From: an uncultured bacterium
GTDB lineage: Bacteria > Zixibacteria > MSB-5A5 > CAIYYT01
NCBI GenBank assembly: GCA_903930455.1
Contig: CAIYYT010000055.1
Span: forward strand, 1-38,880
Length of the DNA stretch: 38,880 bases
Direction of reading: 5' to 3'
Shown here: piece after piece, positions 22,361-30,941 of the stretch
Numbering within the stretch: the first letter of the stretch is position 1
How the letters are laid out: every line of letters starts with the position of its first letter
Position numbers and translations under genes: made by a program
The notes under the pieces: model-generated
Databases searched by the model: none
Told to the model about the DNA's origin: nothing
Seen by the model: the letters and a program-made list of their open reading frames with translations, nothing else

Positions 22361-22947
22361 TCGCGTTTCTGCGTGGAAAAATAGCGCGCAAATCGCCGGA
22401 CAAGGTCGAAATCGCTGTCGGTGGCGTCGGCTTCAAAGTGTTGATTCCGCTTTCAACCTATCAAGCTTTACCGGCAGAACGCGAGGAGGTCTCTCTCTTT
22501 ACTTCGATGCAGGTCAAAGAGAACGGTATAGACCTGATCGGTTTTGCAACCGAAGCTGAGCGCGAGGTGTTTGAACTGCTCATCTCGGTGTCGGGAGTTG
22601 GCGTAAAACTGGCGTTGACGATTCTGTCAGGAATCAAGATTGACGATCTGGTCAACTCGATCATGTCCGAGGACAGATCGTTGTTATCATCGGTATCCGG
22701 CATCGGCCCGAAAACCGCCGGGCGTGTGATACTGGAATTGAAGGAGAAAGTGGCGAAGGTCATGGCCTCCGCCGGCATCAGTGCGCATATAAAAATCACT
22801 CAGGTTGAAGAGGCGATCATGGCATTGGAGGCACTTGGTTACAGCCGCTACGAAGCCAAGCGCGCCGTGGATATTGTAATCAAGGAGATCGGCACGCAGC
22901 AGTCTTCGGAGACCATTATCAGAGAGGCGTTGAAAGCGGCTGTGTAG
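22357..22947 (+). CDS. ruvA: Holliday junction branch-migration protein RuvA, apparent CTG start
   Basis: RuvA binds the four-way junction and loads RuvB. The domain I OB-fold (IAFLRGKIARKSPDKVEIAV, GGVGFKVLIPLST), the two helix-hairpin-helix motifs (LISVSGVGVKLALTILSG, LSSVSGIGPKTAGRVILEL) and the C-terminal domain III helix (ALEALGYSRYEAKRAVD) are all present. RuvA proteins begin M-I-x-x-L-x-G, so the start should fall directly before IAFLRGK. That codon is CTG at 22357, overlapping the ruvC stop as CTGA, with a GAGGAAG ribosome binding site 5 nt upstream. The track's TTG at 22327 would add ten non-conserved residues encoded inside ruvC. From CTG the protein is 196 residues, normal for RuvA. 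Confidence 0.93.
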   Translation: MIAFLRGKIARKSPDKVEIAVGGVGFKVLIPLSTYQALPAEREEVSLFTSMQVKENGIDLIGFATEAEREVFELLISVSGVGVKLALTILSGIKIDDLVNSIMSEDRSLLSSVSGIGPKTAGRVILELKEKVAKVMASAGISAHIKITQVEEAIMALEALGYSRYEAKRAVDIVIKEIGTQQSSETIIREALKAAV

Positions 22948-22954
22948 CCGCTAA

Positions 22955-23980
22955 ATGGAGACTATGCCAGAGCGAATAACAGCACCAACGATTATGCAGG
23001 GGGAAGCCGAATTCGACGTCACCCTGCGACCGACCCAGTTTGACGAATTTATCGGTCAGGGCAAGGTGGTCGAGAATCTCAAGGTGTTTATCGAAGCGGC
23101 CAAACAACGCGGTGAGGCGCTTGATCATTGCCTATTCTACGGTCCACCGGGACTGGGCAAGACGACGCTTGCTTTCATCATCGCCAACGAGCTTGGCGTG
23201 TCAATCAAGGCGACCTCCGGGCCGATCATGGAGAAGGCCATCGATCTCGCCGGTATCCTGACAAATCTTAACGAGCGCGACGTATTGTTTATCGACGAGA
23301 TACATCGTATCAACCGGGTGGTTGAAGAGTATCTTTACCCGGCGCTGGAGGATTTCACTCTCGACATTATGATCGACAAAGGTCCAGCGGCTCGTTCCGT
23401 CAAGCTGCCGTTGAAGCCGTTTACGTTGATCGGCGCTACTACACGCGCTGGTCTACTAACCTCGCCGATGCGGTCGCGCTTTGGAGTCGTCGGAAGGCTG
23501 GATTATTACAACGTGCAAGATATTGAGCAGATCATTCGTCGCTCTTCACGTATTTTGAAAGTGGAGATTGACGAATCGGGCTGTCATCAGATTGCGCGCC
23601 GCTCCCGCGGTACACCGCGCGTCGCCAACCGTCTGTTGCGCCGCATTCGTGATTTCGCGCAGGTCAAGGGTGACGGCCGCATCAACGAGAGCTTGGCAAA
23701 GGACAGCCTGGACAAACTTGATGTCGACGAGCTCGGACTGGACGATATGGATAAGCGAATAATCAACGTGTTGATCGGAAAATTCCACGGAGGTCCCGTC
23801 GGCCTGAGCACGCTGGCAGCCGCCGTGGGTGAAGAAGCTGAGACAATCGAAGAGATTTACGAGCCGTATCTTATACAAGAGGGCTTGCTTGATCGTACCC
23901 CTCGTGGACGCGTGGCCACGCAAGGAGCGTATAAACATCTGGATATCGACAAAATTCCTAAACAGGGGAAATTGCTGTAG
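22955..23980 (+). CDS. ruvB: Holliday junction branch-migration ATPase RuvB
   Basis: A 341-residue AAA+ motor that drives branch migration with RuvA. Visible motifs: the N-terminal [19 protein letters not shown], Walker [14 protein letters not shown], Walker [21 protein letters not shown], sensor [12 protein letters not shown], the arginine finger in SPMRSRFG, sensor [18 protein letters not shown], and the C-terminal winged helix ([29 protein letters not shown]). Length is normal. Met 4 (22964), preceded by GGAG, is an alternative start. It completes the ruvCAB set in one operon, 7 nt after ruvA. Confidence 0.98.
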   Translation: METMPERITAPTIMQGEAEFDVTLRPTQFDEFIGQGKVVENLKVFIEAAKQRGEALDHCLFYGPPGLGKTTLAFIIANELGVSIKATSGPIMEKAIDLAGILTNLNERDVLFIDEIHRINRVVEEYLYPALEDFTLDIMIDKGPAARSVKLPLKPFTLIGATTRAGLLTSPMRSRFGVVGRLDYYNVQDIEQIIRRSSRILKVEIDESGCHQIARRSRGTPRVANRLLRRIRDFAQVKGDGRINESLAKDSLDKLDVDELGLDDMDKRIINVLIGKFHGGPVGLSTLAAAVGEEAETIEEIYEPYLIQEGLLDRTPRGRVATQGAYKHLDIDKIPKQGKLL

Positions 23981-23990
23981 AAAGGTAAAA

Positions 23991-24004
23991 GCCCAAAAGA
24001 GGGC
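23991..24004. repeat. Small hairpin between ruvB and queA
   Basis: GCCC-AAAAGA-GGGC within the 50-nt ruvB-queA gap; a longer alternative pairs AGCCC (23990) with GGGCT (24013-24017). No T-run follows, so a partial attenuator or processing site is possible but unproven. Confidence 0.3.
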
Positions 24005-24030
24005 AAAAGCTCGGGCTAGAACAGGCATCT

Positions 24031-25050
24031 ATGGAAAAAATCACTTATCACTTGCCGGAGGAGTTGATCGCCCAGTTTCCGCTGGACAAACGAGACCGCT
24101 GCAAGCTACTGCATCTGGACAAGTCAACCGGCGGGTTGAGTGAGTATTTGTTCAGCGATATCGTGAAGCTGCTGGCAAAGGACGACCTTCTGGTGCTGAA
24201 CGACACGATGGTACAGCGTACGCGCCTCTACGGAGTCGGTGGACAAGCAGGCCGCAGGTGCGAGATCTTCCTGGTGGAGAAACTGTCAGAGGAAGAATGG
24301 ATCTGCCTGGTGCGACCGGGCAAGAAGGCCAAGGCCGGTGACCGCTTCTATTTCTCGGCACGCGAGTATGCGCAAATAGTAGCAGTGTTGCCGGATGGCT
24401 CACGGCGGGTCAAATTTACCGGCGCTCGCCCGGAGGCCTTGATGGAAAAATATGGTCATGTGCCTCTACCCCCTTACATCAAGCGCGAAGATTCCATCGT
24501 TGATCGCAAGATGTATCAGACGGTCTATGCGAAGGAAGGTTTTTCCATCGCGGCACCGACTGCCGGCATGCACTTCTCCGAAGAGTTGCTTGAGCAGATC
24601 GAGAAGATGGGCGTTGAGCTTTGTCGCTTGCGTCTAGACATCGGTCGAGGGACATTCAAACCGATTGAGTCCAAGCATTACGACAAGCACAAGATGGATG
24701 CCGAGGAATACTGGATCTCTAAAGATGCGGCGAAACAGATCAACAAGGCAATAAAGAAAAAGCGACGCATCATCGCGGTCGGCACCAGCACGATGCGCGC
24801 GCTGGAAGGCTGCTTCCTTAAGCACGAGGAGATCATTGCCACGCACGACGAGACCAATCTGTTCATTTACCCCGGATTTGAGTTCAAAGTGGTCAAGGCG
24901 ATAATTACCAACTTCCATCTGCCGGAATCATCCTTGTTGGCGTTGGTGGCCGCGTTCGCCGGCGTTGAGCCAATCCTGAACGCCTATCAATTTGCCGTAA
25001 CAAACAAGTATCGTTTCTACTCGTATGGCGATGCGATGTTGATTGCATGA
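24031..25050 (+). CDS. queA: S-adenosylmethionine:tRNA ribosyltransferase-isomerase
   Basis: A 339-residue QueA, which transfers and rearranges the ribose of SAM onto 7-aminomethyl-7-deazaguanine in tRNA to give epoxyqueuosine. Family blocks: the N-terminal YHLPEELIAQFPLDKRDRCK, DDLLVLNDTMVQRTRLYG, YIKREDSIVDRKMYQTVYAK, SIAAPTAGMHFSEELLEQI, LDIGRGTFKPIE, VGTSTMRALEG, and TNLFIYPGFEF with the C-terminal TNFHLPESSLLALVAAFAG. Length is normal. queA after ruvB is a widespread order. Its TGA overlaps the ispD ATG (ATGA). Confidence 0.97.
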   Translation: MEKITYHLPEELIAQFPLDKRDRCKLLHLDKSTGGLSEYLFSDIVKLLAKDDLLVLNDTMVQRTRLYGVGGQAGRRCEIFLVEKLSEEEWICLVRPGKKAKAGDRFYFSAREYAQIVAVLPDGSRRVKFTGARPEALMEKYGHVPLPPYIKREDSIVDRKMYQTVYAKEGFSIAAPTAGMHFSEELLEQIEKMGVELCRLRLDIGRGTFKPIESKHYDKHKMDAEEYWISKDAAKQINKAIKKKRRIIAVGTSTMRALEGCFLKHEEIIATHDETNLFIYPGFEFKVVKAIITNFHLPESSLLALVAAFAGVEPILNAYQFAVTNKYRFYSYGDAMLIA

Positions 25051-25727
25051 GAAATTATTGTATCATCACCGCTGCCGGCGCGGGCACGCGTTTGCCGGGG
25101 GCGGTTCCCAAACAGTTCCGGCTGATCGGGCAAAAGCCGCTTCTGGTCTGGACGATTGAGCAGTTCGAACGCACACCTTGTATCGACGCCATCCACCTGA
25201 TTGTCGGTTCAGATTACCTGGCATATGCCAAGGAGGCAATCGTTGATCGCTACGGCCTCACCAAGGTCACCAAGATTGTGCAGGGCGGACCTTCGCGCTT
25301 TGATTCGATTCTTTGCGGCTTGCGGTCAGTCCCCGAAACAGCGAATCTGGTGTTTATCCATGACGGCGTGCGACCGTTTGTGACACCCCAAGAGATAGAA
25401 AGGGTCGGCAAGGAAGCGCAGACATTTGATGCCGCCATTCTTGCGGTGAACCAGCGTGAGACTCTCAAACGGGTCGAAAGCGGCTTTATCATTGCCACAC
25501 TTGACCGCGACAAGATCTACATCGCGCAGACGCCGCAGGCGTTCAAGTATGAGGCGATTATTTCGGCCTATATTCAGGCGCTGGAACAGAAGCGCACATT
25601 TACGGACGATGCAGCCGTCTGCGAAGCTTATGGCATAAGCGTGCGCGTGGTTGAAGGAAGCAGCGCGAACATCAAGATCACGACACCGGACGATCTGGAG
25701 CTTGCAAAGAAGCTACTGATAGACTAA
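25047..25727 (+). CDS. ispD: 2-C-methyl-D-erythritol 4-phosphate cytidylyltransferase
   Basis: A 226-residue IspD, third enzyme of the MEP isoprenoid pathway, joining CTP and MEP. Signatures: the CTP-binding loop CIITAAGAGTRLPGAVPKQF, VQGGPSRFDSILCGL, the IHDGVRPFVT segment, IAQTPQAFKYEAI, FTDDAAVCEAYG, and the C-terminal ANIKITTPDDLELAKKLL. In many species the G-x-G-x-R-x-G loop ends with GS or GM rather than the P seen here, a minor variation. Translationally coupled to queA. ispF follows after 87 nt as a separate gene. Confidence 0.96.
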   Translation: MRNYCIITAAGAGTRLPGAVPKQFRLIGQKPLLVWTIEQFERTPCIDAIHLIVGSDYLAYAKEAIVDRYGLTKVTKIVQGGPSRFDSILCGLRSVPETANLVFIHDGVRPFVTPQEIERVGKEAQTFDAAILAVNQRETLKRVESGFIIATLDRDKIYIAQTPQAFKYEAIISAYIQALEQKRTFTDDAAVCEAYGISVRVVEGSSANIKITTPDDLELAKKLLID

Positions 25728-25735
25728 TGCCGACG

Positions 25736-25797
25736 CAACCCCGGCGGTTGCTATGGATTCGGAATGGATGCAGGGGCAATCTCTCTGGTTGCCCTGA
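25736..25797. repeat. Two hairpins between ispD and ispF
   Basis: GCAACC-CCGGC-GGTTGC (25736-25752) and GGGCAA (25774-25779) with TTGCCC (25789-25794). They fill most of the 87-nt gap and may set relative mRNA levels or processing of the two isoprenoid genes. The second hairpin is followed only by GATTT, weak for an intrinsic terminator. Confidence 0.45.
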
Positions 25798-25814
25798 TTT
25801 AGTAGGGATAAGAA

Positions 25815-26300
25815 ATGGCAGAACGTGTTATTAGAATTGGCTGTGGATTTGACGCCCACCGGTTTTCGGATAATCGCAAACTGGTTCTGGGCGGGGTACC
25901 GATTGAACATCCACGAGGTCTGGCCGGACATTCGGACGCCGACGTCGTACTGCATGCCTTGTGTGACGCATTGCTCGGCGCCACGGCAATGGGAGACATC
26001 GGTCAGCATTTCCCCGCTGACAACGACGAATTCAAAGACATCTCCTCGTTGGTCTTGTTCGAACGGGTGGCAATGATAGTCAGGCAGGACAAATGGAAGT
26101 TTGTCAACGCCGACATCACCGTAATCTGCGAGAGTCCCAGAATAGCTCCGTATGCCGAGAAGATGCGGCAGAATATCGCCGCGATGTTTGATGCGCCGCT
26201 GGATGCCGTATCCGTTAAGGGCACAACCACCGAGAAGATGGGATTTACGGGTCGGGAGGAAGGCATAGCCGCGATGGCGGTAGTGCTCGTGAGCAGGTAA
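25815..26300 (+). CDS. ispF: 2-C-methyl-D-erythritol 2,4-cyclodiphosphate synthase
   Basis: A 161-residue IspF, which cyclises CDP-ME 2-phosphate to MEcPP in the MEP pathway. Metal ligands are visible in GCGFDAHRF (Asp, His) and GHSDADVVLHALCDALLG (His). The family also shows MGDIGQHFPADNDEFK, and the CMP-binding segment KGTTTEKMGFTGREEGIAAMAV. Full length. A GGGATAAGAA ribosome-binding region precedes the ATG. Its stop shares bases with the dedA start (TAATG). Confidence 0.97.
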   Translation: MAERVIRIGCGFDAHRFSDNRKLVLGGVPIEHPRGLAGHSDADVVLHALCDALLGATAMGDIGQHFPADNDEFKDISSLVLFERVAMIVRQDKWKFVNADITVICESPRIAPYAEKMRQNIAAMFDAPLDAVSVKGTTTEKMGFTGREEGIAAMAVVLVSR

Positions 26301-26932
26301 TGGAGCTGGTCTTCGGGAAAGCGGATCAGGTTTTCGATCTGGTCTCGCAGCACAGCGCGCTGTGGATCTATCTGTTCGTGCTCCTGTCGATGATAGTCGA
26401 AAACATCATTCCTCCGTACCCCGGCGACGTCATCGTCTTCGTTTGCGGCGTCTATGCTGCCGGGGGACATGCCTCTTGGACTTTGATTTATGCTCTTTCG
26501 GTTGTCGGCACCCTGATCTCCGTCATGATGCTTTACTATTTCGGTCGCAGTCATGGACGCGCCGCTTTTCAAAGCCCTCGGGTACGCTGGTTGGGCGTTA
26601 AGCATCTTGACCGAGTTGAACGTTGGTTCACGCGCTGGGGTGACAAGGCGCTGTTGTTCTCACGCTGGTTACCCGGAATTCGCGCGCTGCTGGCGCTGTT
26701 CGCGGGGGTGGGCAATGTTCGCTCATCGCATGTGTTCTTCTACACTCTGATCTCCACGCTTACCTGGAATTTTGCCGTGTTGTTCCTGGCTCTGCGGTTG
26801 CGTCAGGATTGGCAGAAGATAGATCACATTTTCGCCGCATACGGCTTGTTCATTCTCATCGGCATTGGTATCATCGTTGTGATAGTCGCCGCAAAACGAT
26901 TCTACTTCAACAGAAGGAGCAGCAGTTCGTGA
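26300..26932 (+). CDS. DedA/SNARE-associated family membrane protein
   Basis: A 210-residue polytopic inner-membrane protein of the DedA family. Diagnostic features are ENIIPPYPGDVIVFVCGVYA, the first re-entrant segment with the E-x-x-x-P-x-P core, and FSRWLPGIRALLALFAGVGN, the F-x-R-x-x-P-x-x-R motif. Several hydrophobic helices follow, and the tail is basic. Some DedA proteins flip undecaprenyl phosphate or other lipids and affect membrane potential and drug resistance; which activity applies here is not known. Position between ispF (isoprenoid precursors) and ddl (cell wall) fits a link to undecaprenyl carrier recycling, but that is inference. Stop and start overlap the neighbours on both sides. 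Confidence 0.92.
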   Translation: MELVFGKADQVFDLVSQHSALWIYLFVLLSMIVENIIPPYPGDVIVFVCGVYAAGGHASWTLIYALSVVGTLISVMMLYYFGRSHGRAAFQSPRVRWLGVKHLDRVERWFTRWGDKALLFSRWLPGIRALLALFAGVGNVRSSHVFFYTLISTLTWNFAVLFLALRLRQDWQKIDHIFAAYGLFILIGIGIIVVIVAAKRFYFNRRSSSS

Positions 26933-27957
26933 AGGTTCTGGTACTAGCGGGAGGAAAATCGCGCGAGCGTGAAGTCTCGCTGAACAGCGGCAAGGCTATC
27001 GCCGAAGGATTGCAGTCACTGGGTCACCAAGTTAAGATGATTGACACGGGTGACGGCAGAGAGTTGCTGGCGACCGCCAAAGCCCGCGCGATCCCTGATA
27101 GGCGGTCCTCAATGGTCAGCTCGGTTCCGACCGCTCCTTCCGAACACATGCCTGTCGCTTTTCTGCCATCCGATCTTGGTGAGTTCGATTGCGTATTCAT
27201 TGCCCTGCACGGCGGCATCGGTGAAAACGGCACACTGCAAGCGCTCCTTGATCTTTCAGGTGTCAGCTACACCGGTTCCGGTGTTATGGCATCGGCGCTG
27301 GCGATGGACAAATACCGAGCCAAGTTGTTGTTTGATTCCGTCGGGGTTCCCACACCACAAACGGTCTTCTTTGGCAATGAAGCGTCTGCCGTCAAGTTCT
27401 GCGGCGAGGTAGAACCCGATCAGCTTCAGTATCCGATCATTGTAAAACCCAACGCCGAGGGATCAACCGTCGGGCTGACATTGGCGAAGGATCACGAGGC
27501 GCTGCTGGCGGGTATCAAAGAAGCCGCCGCATGCGATGTAAACATTCTGATCGAAGAATTCATTCCCGGTCGCGAGCTAACCGTCGCCATTCTTGGAAAC
27601 GAAGTCCTGCCTGCGGTGGAGATTGTTCCGAAGTCCGGATTGTATGACTACCAAGCCAAATACACTGTCGGCGCGTCGGAATACCTTTGCCCGGCACAAT
27701 TGGACAAACAGGTCGAAGCTGACATCAGAGTATTCGCGCAACTGGCCTACGAAGTACTGGGCTGTGAGGGATATGCGCGCGTCGATTTTCGGCTGAATCC
27801 GCAGAACGAGTTGTTCTGTCTCGAAGTTAACACACTTCCCGGCATGACAGCAACATCTCTGGTCCCGAAAGCGGCGAAAGCAGCCGGCATTTCATTTGAG
27901 CAATTGCTTGAGCGAATTGTCAAACTGGCTTTGGCAAACACGACTCAAGCTCAGTAA
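26929..27957 (+). CDS. ddl: D-alanine--D-alanine ligase
   Basis: A 342-residue ATP-grasp ligase making the D-Ala-D-Ala dipeptide for peptidoglycan. The track starts it at 26809 inside dedA; the proper start is GTG 26929, overlapping the dedA TGA (GTGA), with AAGGAG upstream and the conserved N-terminus KVLVLAGGKSREREVSLNSG. Other blocks: ALHGGIGENGTLQALLDLSG, YTGSGVMASALAMDKYRAK, IIVKPNAEGSTVGLTLAKD, IEEFIPGRELTVAILG, the omega-loop region GLYDYQAKYTVGASEYLCPA (a Tyr typical of true D-Ala-D-Ala ligases), and ARVDFR...CLEVNTLPGMTATSLVPKAA for metal binding. Full length. Confidence 0.96.
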   Translation: MKVLVLAGGKSREREVSLNSGKAIAEGLQSLGHQVKMIDTGDGRELLATAKARAIPDRRSSMVSSVPTAPSEHMPVAFLPSDLGEFDCVFIALHGGIGENGTLQALLDLSGVSYTGSGVMASALAMDKYRAKLLFDSVGVPTPQTVFFGNEASAVKFCGEVEPDQLQYPIIVKPNAEGSTVGLTLAKDHEALLAGIKEAAACDVNILIEEFIPGRELTVAILGNEVLPAVEIVPKSGLYDYQAKYTVGASEYLCPAQLDKQVEADIRVFAQLAYEVLGCEGYARVDFRLNPQNELFCLEVNTLPGMTATSLVPKAAKAAGISFEQLLERIVKLALANTTQAQ

Positions 27958-27975
27958 GCAGACGGTGCAGCGAGT

Positions 27976-28992
27976 ATGCCGACGTTGAAGTTTCATACCA
28001 TCAAGTGGCTCGACGGAGAGCTGGAAATCCTCGATCAGACGCTTTTACCTGCTCAAGAGAAGTACATTCGTCTTTCAAACATCCGCCAAGTAATTACAGC
28101 CATCAAGACGTTGCAGCTTCGAGGAGCGCCGCTAATCGGAGTGGCGGCAGCATACGCCATCGCTATGGCTGCGTCCACCTGCCGTAGTCGAATCGAATTC
28201 GCGGTGGCAGTCAACGAGATCAAGTCGGCACGGCCAACCGCAGTCAACCTGAGTTGGGCGGTGGAACGGATGCTGGTCTTGTATGACGCGAGCGCTGATG
28301 CGCCCGATCGTGAACAAAAGCTTCTCGACCTGGCGCGGCAAATCCACGCGGAGGATGCCGAGATGTGCGAGCGGATCGGAGTATTCGGTGCAGAGCTGAT
28401 GCCTGAGAATGGTGCCGTGCTTACGCACTGCAACGCAGGCGCACTTGCAACCGCTGGCTGTGGCACGGCACTGGGGGTTATTTATGAGGCAACTCGTCGG
28501 GGCAAGAAGCTCAGCGTTTTCGCCGATGAAACGCGACCGGTGCTGCAAGGTTCGCGCCTGACTGCGTGGGAGTTGATGCGCGAAGGTATCGATGTCACTT
28601 TGATCACCGACAGCATGGCCGGTCATTTGATGTCGCGTGGTACTATCGACTGCGTGATTGTCGGCGCCGATCGCATCGCCATCAACTATGACGTGGCCAA
28701 CAAGATTGGGACGTATTCACTCGCGGTGCTGGCCAAGGAACATGGCATTCCTTTCTATGTTGCCGCTCCCACCTCGACTTTCGATCGTCAGATTGCTTCA
28801 GGAATTGACATCGAGATCGAACAGCGCGATCCGTCCGAGGTCACCGACTGCGGTGGACTCACAATCGCGCCCGAACACATCCGCGTCTATAATCCCGCTT
28901 TTGACGTCACGCCTAATCCTTTGATAACTGCGATCATAACCGACCGGGAAATCATCCGCTGCAAGCGCTGGGCTGAACATACTAAATCATAG
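27976..28992 (+). CDS. mtnA: S-methyl-5-thioribose-1-phosphate isomerase
   Basis: A 338-residue MtnA, the aldose-ketose isomerase of the methionine salvage pathway. Signatures: TLQLRGAPLIGVAAAYAIAM, the catalytic cysteine block LTHCNAGALATAGCGTALGV, FADETRPVLQGSRLTAWELM, and the catalytic Asp in CVIVGADRIAINYDVANKIGT followed by PFYVAAPTSTFD. The related eIF2B-like ribose-1,5-bisphosphate isomerases share the fold, but the HCNAGALATAG and GADRI combination fits MtnA well. It is 18 nt after ddl, so it is probably the last gene of the operon. No other salvage genes are in this window. Confidence 0.94.
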   Translation: MPTLKFHTIKWLDGELEILDQTLLPAQEKYIRLSNIRQVITAIKTLQLRGAPLIGVAAAYAIAMAASTCRSRIEFAVAVNEIKSARPTAVNLSWAVERMLVLYDASADAPDREQKLLDLARQIHAEDAEMCERIGVFGAELMPENGAVLTHCNAGALATAGCGTALGVIYEATRRGKKLSVFADETRPVLQGSRLTAWELMREGIDVTLITDSMAGHLMSRGTIDCVIVGADRIAINYDVANKIGTYSLAVLAKEHGIPFYVAAPTSTFDRQIASGIDIEIEQRDPSEVTDCGGLTIAPEHIRVYNPAFDVTPNPLITAIITDREIIRCKRWAEHTKS

Positions 28993-29056
28993 CATATTCG
29001 CCATAACGCCATGTCATGTATTGCGGTTGTCTGATGTCATCCGGGTCACTGATGTA

Positions 29057-30880
29057 TCATGATTTCGAATCAAAGAACTCGCGAATTTGTTGAGCCAGTT
29101 TCTTGTTGTGAAGGACTCCGCTTAGCTCCTCGACAGTCGCCTCACGCACGGCATCTACCGACGGGAATGCCTTGAGTAGTTGCTCCTTGCGTTTGCCACC
29201 GATGCCCGGGATGCTGTCCAACACCGATTTTTCAATCTTGCCATCACGCAACTTCTTGTGGTAGGTCACCGCAAAACGATGCGCCTCGTCGCGAACACGC
29301 TGCAGCAGTCTAAGCGACGGTGAGGTTTTCGGCAACGACAGCATTTTGCGATCGGTCGGCAGAACGATTTCTTCAAATCGCTTAGCCAAACCACAGATCT
29401 GAAGATCATCAATACCCAGTTCCTGTAATGCCGCTAATGCGGCATTAAGTTGCCCGCGGCCTCCATCGATGAGACAGAGATCGGGCATTTCCTCTTCGTC
29501 CTCAAGCACCCGCGAGAAGTAGCGTGACACAACTTCCTGCATCATCGCGAAATCATCCTGCCCCACCACGGTCTTGATCTTGAAATGCCGGTAGTTCTTC
29601 TTCAGCGGTTTGCCGTTGCGGAAGAATACCATCGAGCCCACTGCATCGCTGGCGCCAAGGTTGGAAATATCAAACGCGCAGATACTCAGAGGGGGCTTCA
29701 CCAGATACAAATCCTTTTGCAGCGCGGCAACAACACCGGGTAGTTTTTCTTCACGTTCTCGACGCTGCTGCAGCAGTTCGTTCAATAGCAGCCGCGCATT
29801 GGTTTCGGCCATCTCGACAATGCGCGCTTTGTCTCCCTTCTGAGGAGACAACAGCTCAACTCTACCACCACGCTTTTCAGTCAGCCACTTGCGAATGATC
29901 TGCTCGTCATCGGTTTTGAACGAACAATAGACTTCTTCCGGGATAAACAGCGCGCTGAGATAGTACTGTTTGATGAAAGCCGATGCGATATCTGCCTCTT
30001 CCTCGTTCTTGTCTGCTTTCAGGTGAAGATTCTGCCGACCAATCAGCAGCCCATCCCGCAGCTGCAGGACGACAGCGGCAACATCGCCAGCACTGCGCGC
30101 AAAGGCAATGATGTCGCGATCGACGATGCGGTCTTCCGTAACCTTCTGCTTCTGCATGACCAATTCAATGGCGCGAATCTGGTCGCGGACGATAGCCGCC
30201 TCCTCGAAGACATGCTGTTTTGCCAATTCGACCATCTCCTGCTGCAATTGCTCAATCAAGCTTGCCGACTTTCCCTGCAATAGTTTGACTACCTTCTGCA
30301 CTTCGCGATCGTATTCTTCCGGCGAAATCAATCCCTCGCACGGTCCGGGGCAGCGTTTGATGTGATACTGCAGGCAGACTTTGTATTTGCCCCCTTTGGG
30401 GTGCGGAATTTTCAAACTGCAACTTCGCAGACGAAACAGACGAGTGATTAACCGATGGATCTCTCGCATCGGACCGACATTGGCGTAAGGCCCGAAGTAC
30501 AGCCCGTCGTTCTGCATCAATCTGCGCGTCACGATCAACCGAGGAAATCCGTCGTCCTTAGTGAGCTTCAAGAAGGGATAACGCTTATCGTCCTTGAGAC
30601 TGATGTTGTAGCGTGGTCGGTGCAGCTTGACCAGATTGGCTTCAAGAATCAGCGCTTCGACTTCAGTATCGGTAACCAGCAATTCAAAGTCCGTGATCTT
30701 TTCCCGCATCGCCGCGACTTTGGGATTCAACTCCGGAGCATTGGAGAAATAGGTTCGCACTCGATTGCGCAGAATTTTGGCTTTGCCGATGTAAATGATT
30801 TTGCCGGCGGCATCCTTCATCAAATAGACGCCGGACTTGTCGGGAAGGTCTTGAAGCTTATCTTTGAGGTCGACTGCCAT
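29057..30880 (-). CDS. uvrC: Excinuclease ABC subunit C
   Basis: A 607-residue UvrC, the dual-incision nuclease of nucleotide excision repair. The GIY-YIG domain opens with KSGVYLMKDAAGKIIYIGKA. Four cysteines, in RSCSLK and KVCLQYHIKRCPGPCEG, match the positions known to hold an iron-sulfur cluster in UvrC. The UVR motif for UvrB follows (HVFEEAAIVRDQIRAIE), then the RNase H-like C-terminal nuclease (CAFDISNLGASDAVGSMVFF, LCLIDGGRGQLNAAL, RDEAHRFAVTYHKKLR) and a final HhH (LDSIPGIGGKRKEQLLKAF). The track's TTG at 30925 adds 15 non-conserved residues; ATG 30880 fits the family start (MAVDLKDKLQDLPDKSGVY), although no strong ribosome binding site is visible. Last of the ubiA-nlpC-uvrC group. 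Confidence 0.96.
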   Translation of the reverse strand: MAVDLKDKLQDLPDKSGVYLMKDAAGKIIYIGKAKILRNRVRTYFSNAPELNPKVAAMREKITDFELLVTDTEVEALILEANLVKLHRPRYNISLKDDKRYPFLKLTKDDGFPRLIVTRRLMQNDGLYFGPYANVGPMREIHRLITRLFRLRSCSLKIPHPKGGKYKVCLQYHIKRCPGPCEGLISPEEYDREVQKVVKLLQGKSASLIEQLQQEMVELAKQHVFEEAAIVRDQIRAIELVMQKQKVTEDRIVDRDIIAFARSAGDVAAVVLQLRDGLLIGRQNLHLKADKNEEEADIASAFIKQYYLSALFIPEEVYCSFKTDDEQIIRKWLTEKRGGRVELLSPQKGDKARIVEMAETNARLLLNELLQQRREREEKLPGVVAALQKDLYLVKPPLSICAFDISNLGASDAVGSMVFFRNGKPLKKNYRHFKIKTVVGQDDFAMMQEVVSRYFSRVLEDEEEMPDLCLIDGGRGQLNAALAALQELGIDDLQICGLAKRFEEIVLPTDRKMLSLPKTSPSLRLLQRVRDEAHRFAVTYHKKLRDGKIEKSVLDSIPGIGGKRKEQLLKAFPSVDAVREATVEELSGVLHNKKLAQQIREFFDSKS

Positions 30881-30941
30881 ACGGATTGAGAGCGGGCGAG
30901 CCGGCACCGACGCCTTGCCTCGCAACCGAGATTACCCTGTC

